From an uncultured Gammaproteobacteria bacterium (GTDB taxonomy: Bacteria; Pseudomonadota; Gammaproteobacteria; Steroidobacterales; Woeseiaceae), in the NCBI GenBank assembly GCA_937899415.1, contig CALBPI010000058.1, positions 1 to 64,000 of the forward strand: 64,000 nt of DNA, written 5' to 3'. Below the pieces are notes generated by a model, which worked only from the letters and a program-made list of their open reading frames with translations, did not search any database and was not told the origin of the DNA. Position numbers and translations under genes: made by a program. Below are positions 19,421-28,128 of this stretch, one piece after another (position 1 is the stretch's first letter; every line of letters begins with the position of its first letter).

Positions 19421-20533
19421 GTGACGGCATTTACCCCCAGCGATCACGTGTACATGGCGGAAGCCGTGCGCTTGGCGCAGCGCGGGCGCAATGGCGTCAC
19501 GCCGAACCCCGCAGTCGGTTGCGTCATCGTGCGTGACGATTCCGTTGTCGGTCGCGGCTGGCACCAGCGCGCGGGCGAGCCGCACGCAGAGGTATTTGCG
19601 TTGCGCGAGGCGGGCGCAGCGGCGGCGGGCGCCACGGCCTACGTCACGATGGAGCCATGCTCCATTACGCGTCGCACACCGCCCTGCACTGAGGCGCTCA
19701 TTGACGCGGGCGTTCACCGGGTCGTCTACGCCATGCGCGACCCCAATCCCGCTGTCGACGGGCGCGGTGGCGAGGCCATGCGCGCGGCTGGCCTGCAGGT
19801 CGATGAAGGCCTCATGGCTGAGGCGGCGTCGAAGCTGAATGAAGGTTTCGCGTTGCGCATGCGGCGTGGCCGACCCTTTGTCACGCTGAAACTGGGCGCC
19901 AGTCTCGACGGCGCCACGGCCATGGCCAGCGGCGAGAGCCAGTGGATCACGGGGCCCGAAGCGCGTCGCGACGTGCAGCGCCTGCGTGCGCGCGCGTGCG
20001 CGATTCTCACGGGTGTCGGTACCGTTCTGGCGGACGATCCGTCGCTGACCGTGCGCGACCCGTCTCTGGGTGAGACGCCGCGGCAACCGCTGCGCGTCGT
20101 CCTCGACAGTCAGCTCAGGATGCCAACCACAGCACGCGTGCTTGCGGCACCTGGCGAGACTTTGATCATCGGTCGTCGACCGTGCGAAGATGCCGCCGCG
20201 TTGGCTGCCGCCGGCGCCCGTTATCAGCCCCTCGCGGGAGATACGCAGGACCGGGTCGCGCTCGACAGCATGCTGCGCACGCTCGGTGACACGGAAATCA
20301 ATGAACTGCTTGTGGAAGCCGGCCCCACACTGGCTGGCGCACTCCTTGATGCACACCTCGTCGACCGCGTCGTCGTCTACCAGGCGCCCGTGTTGCTCGG
20401 CAGCGAGACCCGAGGCCTCGCGGACACACCACGTTGGCAGCGGCTCAATGACGGGCTCCGGCTGCAGCTCGAGGAGGTCCGCCGCATCGGCAACGACCTG
20501 CGTATCACCGCCAGACCAGGAGAGATCGCCTGA
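19421..20533 (+). CDS. ribD: Bifunctional pyrimidine deaminase/reductase RibD
   Basis: RibD carries out the deaminase and reductase steps of riboflavin synthesis. The 370-residue product has the N-terminal deaminase zinc site (HAEVFALREAG, then PCSITRRTPPC) and a C-terminal reductase domain from about residue 150 (RPFVTLKLGASLDG). The GTG start lies 4 bases after the nrdR stop. ATG at 19454 is an alternative but would cut into the conserved N-terminal helix. Confidence 0.96.
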   Translation: MTAFTPSDHVYMAEAVRLAQRGRNGVTPNPAVGCVIVRDDSVVGRGWHQRAGEPHAEVFALREAGAAAAGATAYVTMEPCSITRRTPPCTEALIDAGVHRVVYAMRDPNPAVDGRGGEAMRAAGLQVDEGLMAEAASKLNEGFALRMRRGRPFVTLKLGASLDGATAMASGESQWITGPEARRDVQRLRARACAILTGVGTVLADDPSLTVRDPSLGETPRQPLRVVLDSQLRMPTTARVLAAPGETLIIGRRPCEDAAALAAAGARYQPLAGDTQDRVALDSMLRTLGDTEINELLVEAGPTLAGALLDAHLVDRVVVYQAPVLLGSETRGLADTPRWQRLNDGLRLQLEEVRRIGNDLRITARPGEIA

Positions 20534-20534
20534 C

Positions 20535-21179
20535 ATGTTCACCGGCATCATCATCGCCAAAGGCCGCATCGCGGCACTGACGCCGCGCGGCGGCGACGTG
20601 CGCGTGCGCATCGACTGCCCCGAGCTGGAACCCGCGCAATTCGCGGAAGGGGAGAGTATTTGCGTGTCAGGCGTTTGCCTGACAGCACTCGATATTGATG
20701 CCACGGGCTTCTCCGCGGACGTCTCACGCGAAACGCTGGATGTCACGGCCTTCGTGGACTGGCAAGCGGGCAGTACGGTCAATCTGGAGCCCTCGCTCGC
20801 GATCGGTGACCGCCTCGGCGGCCACCTGGTCACAGGGCATGTCGACGGCGTCGCCCGGCTCGTATCGCGGCACGACGACGCCCGCTCCATTAGAATGGTG
20901 TTTCGGTTGTCCGACGCGCTGGCGCGTTATGTCGCGCGAAAAGGCTCCGTGTGTGTCGATGGCGTGAGTCTCACGGTCAATGCCGTGGGCAGCGACACTT
21001 TTGACGTCAACATCATCCCGCACACGGCCGCGGAGACCACGCTTGGTGAACTGGGCGACAATGACCCCGTCAACATTGAGGTCGATTTGCTCGCGCGCTA
21101 TGCCGAACGGCTGATGGGCAATGACCCGTCGTCGGGACTGGATCATGAGCGCCTGTCTGCGGCGGGCTTCACGGATTGA
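20535..21179 (+). CDS. ribE: Riboflavin synthase alpha chain
   Basis: Converts two molecules of 6,7-dimethyl-8-ribityllumazine to riboflavin. The 214-residue protein starts MFTGII as in the family and has the two tandem lumazine-binding repeats: ESICVSGVCLTALD with NLEPSLAIGDRLGGHLVTGHVDG, and KGSVCVDGVSLTVNAV. The ATG follows the ribD stop directly. Gene naming varies between ribC and ribE. Confidence 0.97.
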   Translation: MFTGIIIAKGRIAALTPRGGDVRVRIDCPELEPAQFAEGESICVSGVCLTALDIDATGFSADVSRETLDVTAFVDWQAGSTVNLEPSLAIGDRLGGHLVTGHVDGVARLVSRHDDARSIRMVFRLSDALARYVARKGSVCVDGVSLTVNAVGSDTFDVNIIPHTAAETTLGELGDNDPVNIEVDLLARYAERLMGNDPSSGLDHERLSAAGFTD

Positions 21180-21220
21180 CGTGAACGATTAGAGAAAACG
21201 GTTTAAGAGAACAAGTACGC

Positions 21221-22375
21221 ATGTTGAAGCCGAAACTGGCAAACACCAATAGTGGCGAAAGCGGCGCGTTCGCCCCCATCGAGGACATCCTCGATGCGTT
21301 GCGCGACGGGCAGATGGTCATCATGGTCGACGACGAGGATCGGGAGAACGAGGGTGATCTCGTGATGCTCGCAAGCCACGTGCGCGCCGAAGACATCAAT
21401 TACATGGCGCGGTACGGGCGCGGCCTCATTTGTCTGACGCTGACCCGCGAGCGCTGCCAGCGGTTGCGCCTGCCGCTCATGGTCAGTGGCACGGACAGCG
21501 CGCACAGCACCAACTTCACGGTGTCGATCGAAGCGGCCGAAGGCATTACGACCGGGATCTCCGCGCACGACCGCGCACGCACGGTTCAGGTTGCAGTCGC
21601 CCCTGACGCGGGCGCCGAAGACCTCGTGCAGCCCGGCCACATCTTCCCGGTGATGGCACAGCCCGGTGGCGTCTTGACGCGCGCGGGCCACACCGAGGCT
21701 GGCTGCGACCTGGCGCGGCTTGCGGGCGAGTCCGAACCCGCGGCCGTGATTGTCGAAATCCTGAACGAAGACGGCAGCATGGCGCGCCGGCCAGACCTCG
21801 AGTCCTTTGCGGCCGAGCACAAGCTGCTTATCGGCACGATCGCCGATCTCATCCGTTACCGGCTCGAGAAAGAAGTCGCTGTTGAGCGCATCCAGACGAC
21901 GGACGTGCGCACGGCCGAAGGCACATTTACGATGCACGCCTACGAGGACTACGTGAACCGCGACGTTCATCTGGCGCTTGTGCACGGTGACATCGCCGCC
22001 GTTGATGCGCCGCTCGTGCGCGTACACGTTGCCGATACGCTCGGGGACGTCATCGGCATCGACGACCCCAGGCTCGGCTGGCCGCTGCGCGACGCCATGC
22101 GCAAGATCGTGGAAGCGGGCGCAGGCGTTGTCGTCCTGCTGCGCTACAGCGAGGGTCCCCGCGAGCTCGTGGATATGATCCATGCGCTCGATCAGAGCGC
22201 GCCACAGGTCGAGGAGGGCGGTGGCGACGCCGACCGGGAGCTGCGCCAGTACGGCGTCGGCGCCCAGATCCTGCGCGACCTGGGCGTGACCCGGATGCGG
22301 GTCCTCTCGGCACCGGTACACATGCACGCGATTTCAGGCTTTGGCCTCGAGGTCGTCGACTACATCAACGACTGA
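21221..22375 (+). CDS. ribBA: 3,4-dihydroxy-2-butanone 4-phosphate synthase with degenerate GTP cyclohydrolase II domain
   Basis: 384 residues. The N-terminal domain (about 15-215) is a complete Rib[35 protein letters not shown] and HTEAGCDL. The C-terminal domain resembles GTP cyclohydrolase II in outline ([15 protein letters not shown], ending [19 protein letters not shown]) but lacks all three zinc cysteines normally in the SECLTGDVFGSLRCDCG stretch, and the usual LRQEGRGIGL reads [11 protein letters not shown]. It should therefore make only the butanone phosphate, with a separate ribA needed elsewhere. This RibB-plus-dead-RibA layout is known from other gammaproteobacteria. Confidence 0.93.
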   Translation: MLKPKLANTNSGESGAFAPIEDILDALRDGQMVIMVDDEDRENEGDLVMLASHVRAEDINYMARYGRGLICLTLTRERCQRLRLPLMVSGTDSAHSTNFTVSIEAAEGITTGISAHDRARTVQVAVAPDAGAEDLVQPGHIFPVMAQPGGVLTRAGHTEAGCDLARLAGESEPAAVIVEILNEDGSMARRPDLESFAAEHKLLIGTIADLIRYRLEKEVAVERIQTTDVRTAEGTFTMHAYEDYVNRDVHLALVHGDIAAVDAPLVRVHVADTLGDVIGIDDPRLGWPLRDAMRKIVEAGAGVVVLLRYSEGPRELVDMIHALDQSAPQVEEGGGDADRELRQYGVGAQILRDLGVTRMRVLSAPVHMHAISGFGLEVVDYIND

Positions 22376-22382
22376 GAACGCC

Positions 22383-22856
22383 ATGCAGGACATCAAGACG
22401 CACGAGGGTGCCTTGACGGTTGTCGACGGCCGCTTTGCCATCGTGGCCGCGCGCTTCAATGACTTCATCGTCAAGAGGCTCGTCGAAGGCGCCGTCGATA
22501 CCTTGCGCCGGCACGGTGCGGCCGACGCCGACATCGAGCTTGCGTGGGTGCCCGGAGCCTGGGAGCTGCCGCTGGCGGCTGACAAGCTCGCAGCCACACG
22601 GCGCTTCGACGCCGTTATCACGCTGGGTGCGGTGATTCGCGGTGCCACGGCGCATTTTGACTACGTCTCGGGCGGCAGCGCGCGCGGCATCGCGGCCGTG
22701 GGTGAACGGCACTCTCTGCCCGTGATCTTCGGTGTGCTGACGACGGACACGATTGAACAAGCGATAGAACGCGCCGGCAGCAAGGCCGGCAACAAGGGCG
22801 GGGAAGCCGCGGCCACGGCCATCGAGATGGTCAATCTGCTGCGTGGAATCGACTGA
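22383..22856 (+). CDS. ribH: 6,7-dimethyl-8-ribityllumazine synthase
   Basis: The lumazine synthase that condenses the RibB and RibD products. The 157-residue protein has [16 protein letters not shown], the substrate loop [12 protein letters not shown], and [17 protein letters not shown] with the catalytic His. It starts 8 bases after ribBA and is followed by nusB, the standard arrangement. Confidence 0.97.
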   Translation: MQDIKTHEGALTVVDGRFAIVAARFNDFIVKRLVEGAVDTLRRHGAADADIELAWVPGAWELPLAADKLAATRRFDAVITLGAVIRGATAHFDYVSGGSARGIAAVGERHSLPVIFGVLTTDTIEQAIERAGSKAGNKGGEAAATAIEMVNLLRGID

Positions 22857-22859
22857 GCC

Positions 22860-23312
22860 GTGAGCAAAGGCAGCGGAAAAAACAAGCGCAGCCACACGCG
22901 CGCTCTGGCTATGCAGGCGCATTACCAGCAGCAACTCGACGGCACGTCGCGCGGCCAGCTGCAAACGCAGTTCGAGGAACGGCGTGAGCACGAGCGCGTG
23001 GACGCCGAGTACTTTGCGACGCTGCTCAAAGAGTCGATGCGCGACGTCGAAGCGCTCGACGCCGAGATCACCGAACGCGCGGATCGCAGCTTCGACCAGC
23101 TCAACCCCGTCGAAATCGCGATTCTGCGCGTCGCGATCACGGAGCTTCGGCATCACATCGAAGTGCCGTACCGTGTTGTCATCAACGAGGCGGTCGAGCT
23201 TGCCCATCGCTTCGGTGCAGAGGACGGCCACAAGTATGTCAACGCGATTCTCGACCGCGCGGCTGCCGAGCACCGCGCCGTCGAGCACGCCGCACGCCGC
23301 CGCTCAGGCTGA
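22860..23312 (+). CDS. nusB: Transcription antitermination factor NusB
   Basis: NusB with NusE/S10 binds boxA in rRNA leaders and supports antitermination. The 150-residue product shows the helical NusB pattern: SHTRALAMQAHYQQQL, YFATLLKESM, LNPVEIAILRVAITEL and VVINEAVELAHRFGAEDGHKYVNAILD. The GTG start lies 4 bases after the ribH stop. The C-terminal tail is basic. Confidence 0.96.
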   Translation: MSKGSGKNKRSHTRALAMQAHYQQQLDGTSRGQLQTQFEERREHERVDAEYFATLLKESMRDVEALDAEITERADRSFDQLNPVEIAILRVAITELRHHIEVPYRVVINEAVELAHRFGAEDGHKYVNAILDRAAAEHRAVEHAARRRSG

Positions 23313-23328
23313 CGCGCAAACCCAACCC

Positions 23329-24234
23329 GTGGACGAGTTTGCACTCATCGCCGAGTACTTCGCCGGTGACGCGGGCGCCGTCCTGGGCATTGGTGATGAT
23401 GCCGCCCTTGTAGAGGTGCCGTTGGGCCAGCAGCTCGCGGTTGCCGTCGACACGCTCGTGGCGGGGCGCCACTTTCCCGAGGCCACGCCACCCGAGGCGA
23501 TCGGGCACCGCGCGTTGGCGGTCAACCTGAGCGACCTGGCGGCTATGGGCGCCACACCCCACTGGTACACACTCGCATTGACGTTGCCCGAGGCGGAGCC
23601 GACCTGGCTTGCGGGCTTCAGCAAGGGCCTGCGCAGTCTTGGCGCGGCGCACGGCTGTGCGCTCATTGGCGGCGACACGACGCGGGGGTCATTGACGGTG
23701 ACCGTGCAGGTCATGGGGGCCGTGACGGCACCCGCCCTGACCCGGGGTGGCGCGTGCCCTGGCGATCGTGTGTTTGTCGGCGGGTTCCTGGGTGACGCGG
23801 CCGGTGGCCTCAACGATGCCGCCCAGGGCCTGCACAGCGCGCTTGCGAGCCGGTTTCACTATCCGCAGCCCCAGCTGGCACTCGGCCAGGCGCTGCGACA
23901 TGTAGCCACGGCCTGTATCGATGTCTCCGATGGCTTTGTTGCCGACCTCAATCACGTGCTGCGCGCGAGCGGTGTCGGTGCCGAGATCGACCTGGAATCC
24001 TTGCCGCTCTCGCCCGAACTCGTGGCGAGCGTCGGCCACGAAGCCGCGCAGCGTCTGGCGCTGTCAGGCGGCGACGATTATGTGCTCTGCTTCACAGTGC
24101 CGGCGGAGGCCCGCGCGGCATGCTTGTCTGCGTGCCACGAGGTCGGTCGCATCACGACAGAGCCTGGGCTTCGTCTGCGGGACCGAGACGGTGCATTCAT
24201 CGAGGAGGTGGTGGATGGCTACCGACACTTCTAG
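23329..24234 (+). CDS. thiL: Thiamine-monophosphate kinase
   Basis: ThiL phosphorylates thiamine monophosphate to the active cofactor. The 301-residue product shows DEFALIAEYFAG, the metal/ATP site LGIGDDAALV, AVDTLVAGRHF, the conserved ALAVNLSDLAAMGATP and CIDVSDGFVADLNH. GTG 23329 gives the usual family N-terminus; the frame is open upstream only as an overlap of nusB. Its 3' end overlaps pgpA by 20 bases. Confidence 0.95.
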   Translation: MDEFALIAEYFAGDAGAVLGIGDDAALVEVPLGQQLAVAVDTLVAGRHFPEATPPEAIGHRALAVNLSDLAAMGATPHWYTLALTLPEAEPTWLAGFSKGLRSLGAAHGCALIGGDTTRGSLTVTVQVMGAVTAPALTRGGACPGDRVFVGGFLGDAAGGLNDAAQGLHSALASRFHYPQPQLALGQALRHVATACIDVSDGFVADLNHVLRASGVGAEIDLESLPLSPELVASVGHEAAQRLALSGGDDYVLCFTVPAEARAACLSACHEVGRITTEPGLRLRDRDGAFIEEVVDGYRHF

Positions 24235-24721
24235 GCCCACGGAGTCGCCGGGCTGGCGCGTCGTCTTCGGTGACCCGGTCCACTTTCTGGCCTTCGGTTT
24301 CGGCGCGGGTCTGTCGCCCAAGGCGCCCGGGACCGTGGGCACGCTCTGGGGGGTGCTGCTGGCCTACCTGACGGCAGGACTGGGCTGGGCCGTGGAGCTC
24401 GGCATTGCGGCCGCGCTCTGCATCGTGGGCATCTGGATTTGCGGCGAAAGCTCGCGGCGCCTGGGCGTCCATGACCACGGTGGCATCGTCTGGGATGAGA
24501 TTGCCGGGGCCTACCTGGTCTTCCTGCCACTGCCCCGGACCTGGCCCTGGCTGGCCGCTGGATTCGTGCTGTTCCGTGTCCTGGATATCGCTAAGCCCTG
24601 GCCGATAAGAGAACTGGATCACAGACTCCACGGCGGGACCGGAATTATGCTCGATGACGTGGTGGCCGGGCTCATAGCGGCTGCCGCTTTGTCGTTACTA
24701 GCCGGGGCCATCGCGCCCTGA
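24215..24721 (+). CDS. pgpA: Phosphatidylglycerophosphatase A
   Basis: PgpA dephosphorylates phosphatidylglycerophosphate in phospholipid synthesis at the inner membrane. The 168-residue protein shows GAGLSPKAPGTVGTLWG, HDHGGIVWDEIAGAYL, the hydrophobic helices between them, and FRVLDIAKPWPI. ATG 24215 lies inside the end of thiL, indicating coupling. Followed after 12 bases by the kinase gene. Confidence 0.95.
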   Translation: MATDTSRPTESPGWRVVFGDPVHFLAFGFGAGLSPKAPGTVGTLWGVLLAYLTAGLGWAVELGIAAALCIVGIWICGESSRRLGVHDHGGIVWDEIAGAYLVFLPLPRTWPWLAAGFVLFRVLDIAKPWPIRELDHRLHGGTGIMLDDVVAGLIAAAALSLLAGAIAP

Positions 24722-24733
24722 GAAGGGAGCCCG

Positions 24734-26056
24734 ATGGCCGCTCACGCGCCCACGAACACCAAGCCCAAGGCCGCCAATGGCGCTGCCATTCCCGAGAAAT
24801 TCGGGAAGTACGTGATCGTCAATGAAGTCGGTCGTGGCAGCACGGGCACCGTGTACCTGTCGCACGATCCTTACTACCGTCGCGACGTTGCCATCAAGGT
24901 CTACAACATCGGTTCCGAGGACTCGGACGCCGAGCGCTCGCGCGTCACGCGCAAGATGTTCTTCAACGAAGCGCACATGGTCGGCATGTTGCAGCACCCG
25001 AACATCATGCCGATCTACGATGCGGGCGAAGAGAACGGCAAGTACTACGTCGTCACCGAACACATCCACGGTGCGCGCACGCTGGCGTCGTACTGCAAGC
25101 CGGGCCGCCTGCTGCCCGTCGATGACGTCATCGAAATCGTCTACAAGACGGCCAAGGCGCTGCACTACGCGCACGGCCGTGGCGTCATCCACCGCGACAT
25201 CAAACCTTCAAACATCATGCTGACGATGGACAACGATGTCCGCGTCATTGACTTCGGCATCGCCCTGATCAAGGACGCCGATTTCTCGCGCATTGAAGGC
25301 ATTGCGGGGTCACCGAGTTACATGTCGCCGGAGCAGGTGCAAAGCGAGGAGCTGACGAACCGTTCCGACCTCTACGCGCTGGGCGCGGTCATGTACGAGC
25401 TGTTGACGGGATACCGACCGTTCCGAGCGGGCAACCTGTCGAAGTTGCTGCACCAGATCGTCTTTGCGACGCCGCCGCCGATCCATCGCTACCGCGAGGA
25501 CATTCCCGACGAGCTCGAGAACATCGTGGCCGTGTTGCTGCAGAAGGCTTCCGACAAGCGTTATGCCAACGGGCTCGCGCTGGCTGCTGAACTGACGCAG
25601 GTCTACCAGACGCTGCGCGCCAAAGCCGATCAGTTCGACAATCAGGAACACTTCGACCTGCTGCGCCGTTTGAGCTTCTTCCACGACTTCTCCCATTCGG
25701 AGATCTGGGAAGTCCTGCGTGCGGGCGAGATCGCCGAGTACCAGGAAGAAGACGAGATTGTCCGCGAGGGCGAAATCGACGACCGCTTCTACATTATCGT
25801 GACGGGTGAGGCCGAAGTCGTGTCCGGGCAGCGCCGGGTCGGCATTCTGGGCCGGGGCGACTGTTTCGGCGAGTCGAGCTATCTGTCCGATGCCAAGCGC
25901 AATGCCTCGATTCGCGCCAAGTCGCCGGTGACGCTGCTCAGCGTCAGCGCGACGCTCATGGAGCAGGTCAGCTCGAGCTGCCAGCTGCGTTTCAACAAGG
26001 TCTTCCTGCGCTCGCTCATCGAGCGGCTGCAGCGCGCGGGCGGCGCCCGCACCTGA
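24734..26056 (+). CDS. Serine/threonine protein kinase with C-terminal cyclic nucleotide-binding domain
   Basis: A 440-residue soluble protein. The kinase domain spans about residues 20-290, with the glycine loop GRGSTGTVY, the lysine in VAIKVY, the catalytic loop VIHRDIKPSNIML, the metal motif VIDFGIAL and YMSPEQV. Residues about 319-435 form a cyclic nucleotide-binding domain, with EDEIVREGEIDDRFYIIVTGEAEV and the phosphate-binding cassette FGESSYLSDAKRNASIRA, which keeps the Gly-Glu and Arg needed for cAMP or cGMP. No membrane segment is present. AAGGGAG precedes the ATG. All key residues are present, so it is probably active; the ligand and targets are unknown. Confidence 0.9.
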   Translation: MAAHAPTNTKPKAANGAAIPEKFGKYVIVNEVGRGSTGTVYLSHDPYYRRDVAIKVYNIGSEDSDAERSRVTRKMFFNEAHMVGMLQHPNIMPIYDAGEENGKYYVVTEHIHGARTLASYCKPGRLLPVDDVIEIVYKTAKALHYAHGRGVIHRDIKPSNIMLTMDNDVRVIDFGIALIKDADFSRIEGIAGSPSYMSPEQVQSEELTNRSDLYALGAVMYELLTGYRPFRAGNLSKLLHQIVFATPPPIHRYREDIPDELENIVAVLLQKASDKRYANGLALAAELTQVYQTLRAKADQFDNQEHFDLLRRLSFFHDFSHSEIWEVLRAGEIAEYQEEDEIVREGEIDDRFYIIVTGEAEVVSGQRRVGILGRGDCFGESSYLSDAKRNASIRAKSPVTLLSVSATLMEQVSSSCQLRFNKVFLRSLIERLQRAGGART

Positions 26057-26091
26057 TCACCGGGCGCTGATGGCGCCAGGCACAGGCACAC

Positions 26092-26352
26092 TCAGTCTTC
26101 GTCGTCGTCGAATGGCTTCGGCGTGTCGTCGAGGCCGGCGTCGGCCATCAGCAACTCGACCTTGCGTTCCGCGGCGGTGAGCGCTGCCTCGCAGTCCCGG
26201 GTCAGGGCGACGCCCTTCTCGAACTGCTTGAGTGCCTTGTCGAGCGGCAGGTCGCCGCGCTCGAGTTCGTCGACGAGCGTCTCAAGCTCTCCGAGTGCTT
26301 TCTCAAGGTCTATGGCCTTCTCTTTGGTCTTTCGGCTGCCTGCTGCTGCCAC
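26092..26352 (-). CDS. xseB: Exodeoxyribonuclease VII small subunit
   Basis: XseB is the small subunit of exonuclease VII. From the GTG at 26352 the product is 86 residues, with DLEKALGELETLVDELERGDLPLD split by a short break and ALKQFEKGVALTRDCEAAL, the standard signature. AGGGGA lies 7 bases upstream of that GTG, whereas the ATG at 26469 adds 39 residues unlike the family. The usual downstream genes ispA and dxs are absent; the kinase gene converges on it. Confidence 0.93.
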   Translation of the reverse strand: MAAAGSRKTKEKAIDLEKALGELETLVDELERGDLPLDKALKQFEKGVALTRDCEAALTAAERKVELLMADAGLDDTPKPFDDDED

Positions 26353-26530
26353 GCGCCTGTCCCCTGGTTGCTGACGGCCGCAATGATACCGCCAGACCGC
26401 CGCCCGCGGTATGCGTTGCACTGTCCAAGCCGCGTTCACGCACGGGTTGCCGGGGGAGCGCTGCGCCAACGCGTGCCCCTGCTATCATTGACCGGATTCG
26501 CGAGAGGGCTACCAGGGTGGCACGCAGAGT

Positions 26531-28087
26531 ATGGTGAAATCGATCGTAATCGTCGGCGGCGGCAGCGCCGGCTGGATGACTGCAGCGGCGCTGGCAGCGC
26601 GGCTGGATGGCGTCAGTATTCGGCTCATCGAGAGTTCGGAGATCCCCATTATCGGCGTCGGGGAGTCGACGATCGTACCCATGGTCGACTACATGAAGAA
26701 TTTAGGCCTCGAAGAAGCCGACTGGATGCCGCACATCAACGCGACCTACAAGAGCGCGATTCGCTTCAACAACTTCTACGAGCGCGGCCACGGTTTCTTC
26801 TACACCTTCGAGCCCATGCAGCAGGTGGAAGGTCGACCGATCAACCGATACTGGCACAACCGCTACCTGTCGGACCCGACCAGTGTTGACCGCATGTCGT
26901 TCTACGACTATTGCTTCATCACGCCCGACGTGCTGGACAGTGGCGGTACCATTCGCTCGGTCATGCCCGCGGGCCCGTCCTACCACGTTGATGCGGGCCT
27001 GCTCGGCGATTTTCTGGCGCGCTATTCCACGGAGCGCGGCGTCGAGCGCATCATCGACAACGTCACAGGGGTGGAACAGGACGAACGCGGCTGGATTACA
27101 CGTCTGCAGCGCGAAAACGGCGAGGCGCTCGAGGCGGACCTGTTCATCGACTGCACGGGCTTCCGGTCCATGTTGCTGGGCAAGACACTTGAAGAGCCAT
27201 TCGACAGCTACGCGGACTACCTGTTTAACAACACGGCCTGCGCGCTGCGTTTCCCCTACGAGGACCCCACCAACGAGATGATCTCCTACACCAATTGCAC
27301 GGCGCTGTCGTCAGGCTGGGTGTGGGAAGTGCCGTTGTTCACGCGTAAGGGCTCTGGCTACGTTTACTGCGACCGCTACCTGTCATCGGATGAGGCCGAG
27401 GCCGAATTCCGCAACTACCTGGGTGCCGATCGCGTCGACGACATCGAGGCGCGTCACATCCCGATCCGGGTCGGCAAACACACGAACGTCTGGAAGCACA
27501 ACTGCGTGGCCATTGGGCTTGCGGCCGGGTTCCTTGAGCCGCTCGAGTCGACGGGGCTGTTCGCGGTACAGCTGCAGGCGGAAACGCTCGGCAATATGCT
27601 GGCCGGCGGCCGCAACGACTACAACGTGGGCGATGTAGTCATGTACAACAACATCGTCACCGAATTCTTCGAGAATGTTCGCGACTTCCTCTGCGCGCAC
27701 TACATGCTGACGGCGCGCGAGGACACACCGTACTGGCGCGACGTCAAGTACGCCATGAAGGTCTCCGACCGCCTGGCCGAGATCCTGCGTTTTGCGCGCC
27801 TGACCTTCGTGGACGCGCCTGTCGTCAAGAGCATCTTCCGGCCGAACTTCGCGGACTACAGTTTTACGGACGGCTGGGAGGCTGTGCTCATCGGGATGAA
27901 CCACATGCCCATCAATACGGGCCAGTTCACGGGCGGCGCGGGCCCCTTCGAACCGCAGATTGTCGACAATCTGCCTGCGGCCGAAGTGTTTCAGCGTGAA
28001 ATGAACGCCTTCAAGCAGAACGAGCTCGTGAAACTGCCGTCGCATTACGACTACCTGAAAGCTAATATCCACACCGACGCCGCCTGA
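26531..28087 (+). CDS. Flavin-dependent tryptophan halogenase family protein
   Basis: 518 residues. The N-terminal FAD-binding motif is IVIVGGGSAGWMTAAALA. The lysine that activates hypohalous acid is in NATYKSAIRF (about residue 77). The halogenase signature Trp-x-Trp-x-Ile-Pro appears as SGWVWEVPLF, and GFLEPLESTGLFAVQ matches the active-site loop. These features separate it from simple monooxygenases. No flavin reductase, NRPS/PKS or TonB receptor gene is nearby, so the substrate cannot be inferred. The start is ATG 26531, with ACCAGGG upstream. A TATCAT (26483-26488) could be its -10. Confidence 0.9.
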   Translation: MVKSIVIVGGGSAGWMTAAALAARLDGVSIRLIESSEIPIIGVGESTIVPMVDYMKNLGLEEADWMPHINATYKSAIRFNNFYERGHGFFYTFEPMQQVEGRPINRYWHNRYLSDPTSVDRMSFYDYCFITPDVLDSGGTIRSVMPAGPSYHVDAGLLGDFLARYSTERGVERIIDNVTGVEQDERGWITRLQRENGEALEADLFIDCTGFRSMLLGKTLEEPFDSYADYLFNNTACALRFPYEDPTNEMISYTNCTALSSGWVWEVPLFTRKGSGYVYCDRYLSSDEAEAEFRNYLGADRVDDIEARHIPIRVGKHTNVWKHNCVAIGLAAGFLEPLESTGLFAVQLQAETLGNMLAGGRNDYNVGDVVMYNNIVTEFFENVRDFLCAHYMLTAREDTPYWRDVKYAMKVSDRLAEILRFARLTFVDAPVVKSIFRPNFADYSFTDGWEAVLIGMNHMPINTGQFTGGAGPFEPQIVDNLPAAEVFQREMNAFKQNELVKLPSHYDYLKANIHTDAA

Positions 28088-28128
28088 GCCCGGGGACGCA
28101 GGGACGTAAGCGCGGTGCGTGGAGGACC

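Noticed and set aside
19205-20890. 561-codon open frame opposite nrdR, ribD and ribE
   Set aside because: Spans three well-supported genes and shows no recognisable domain.
21180-21220. FMN riboswitch before ribBA
   Set aside because: Only 41 bases separate ribE and ribBA and no RFN element pattern is visible there or before ribD.
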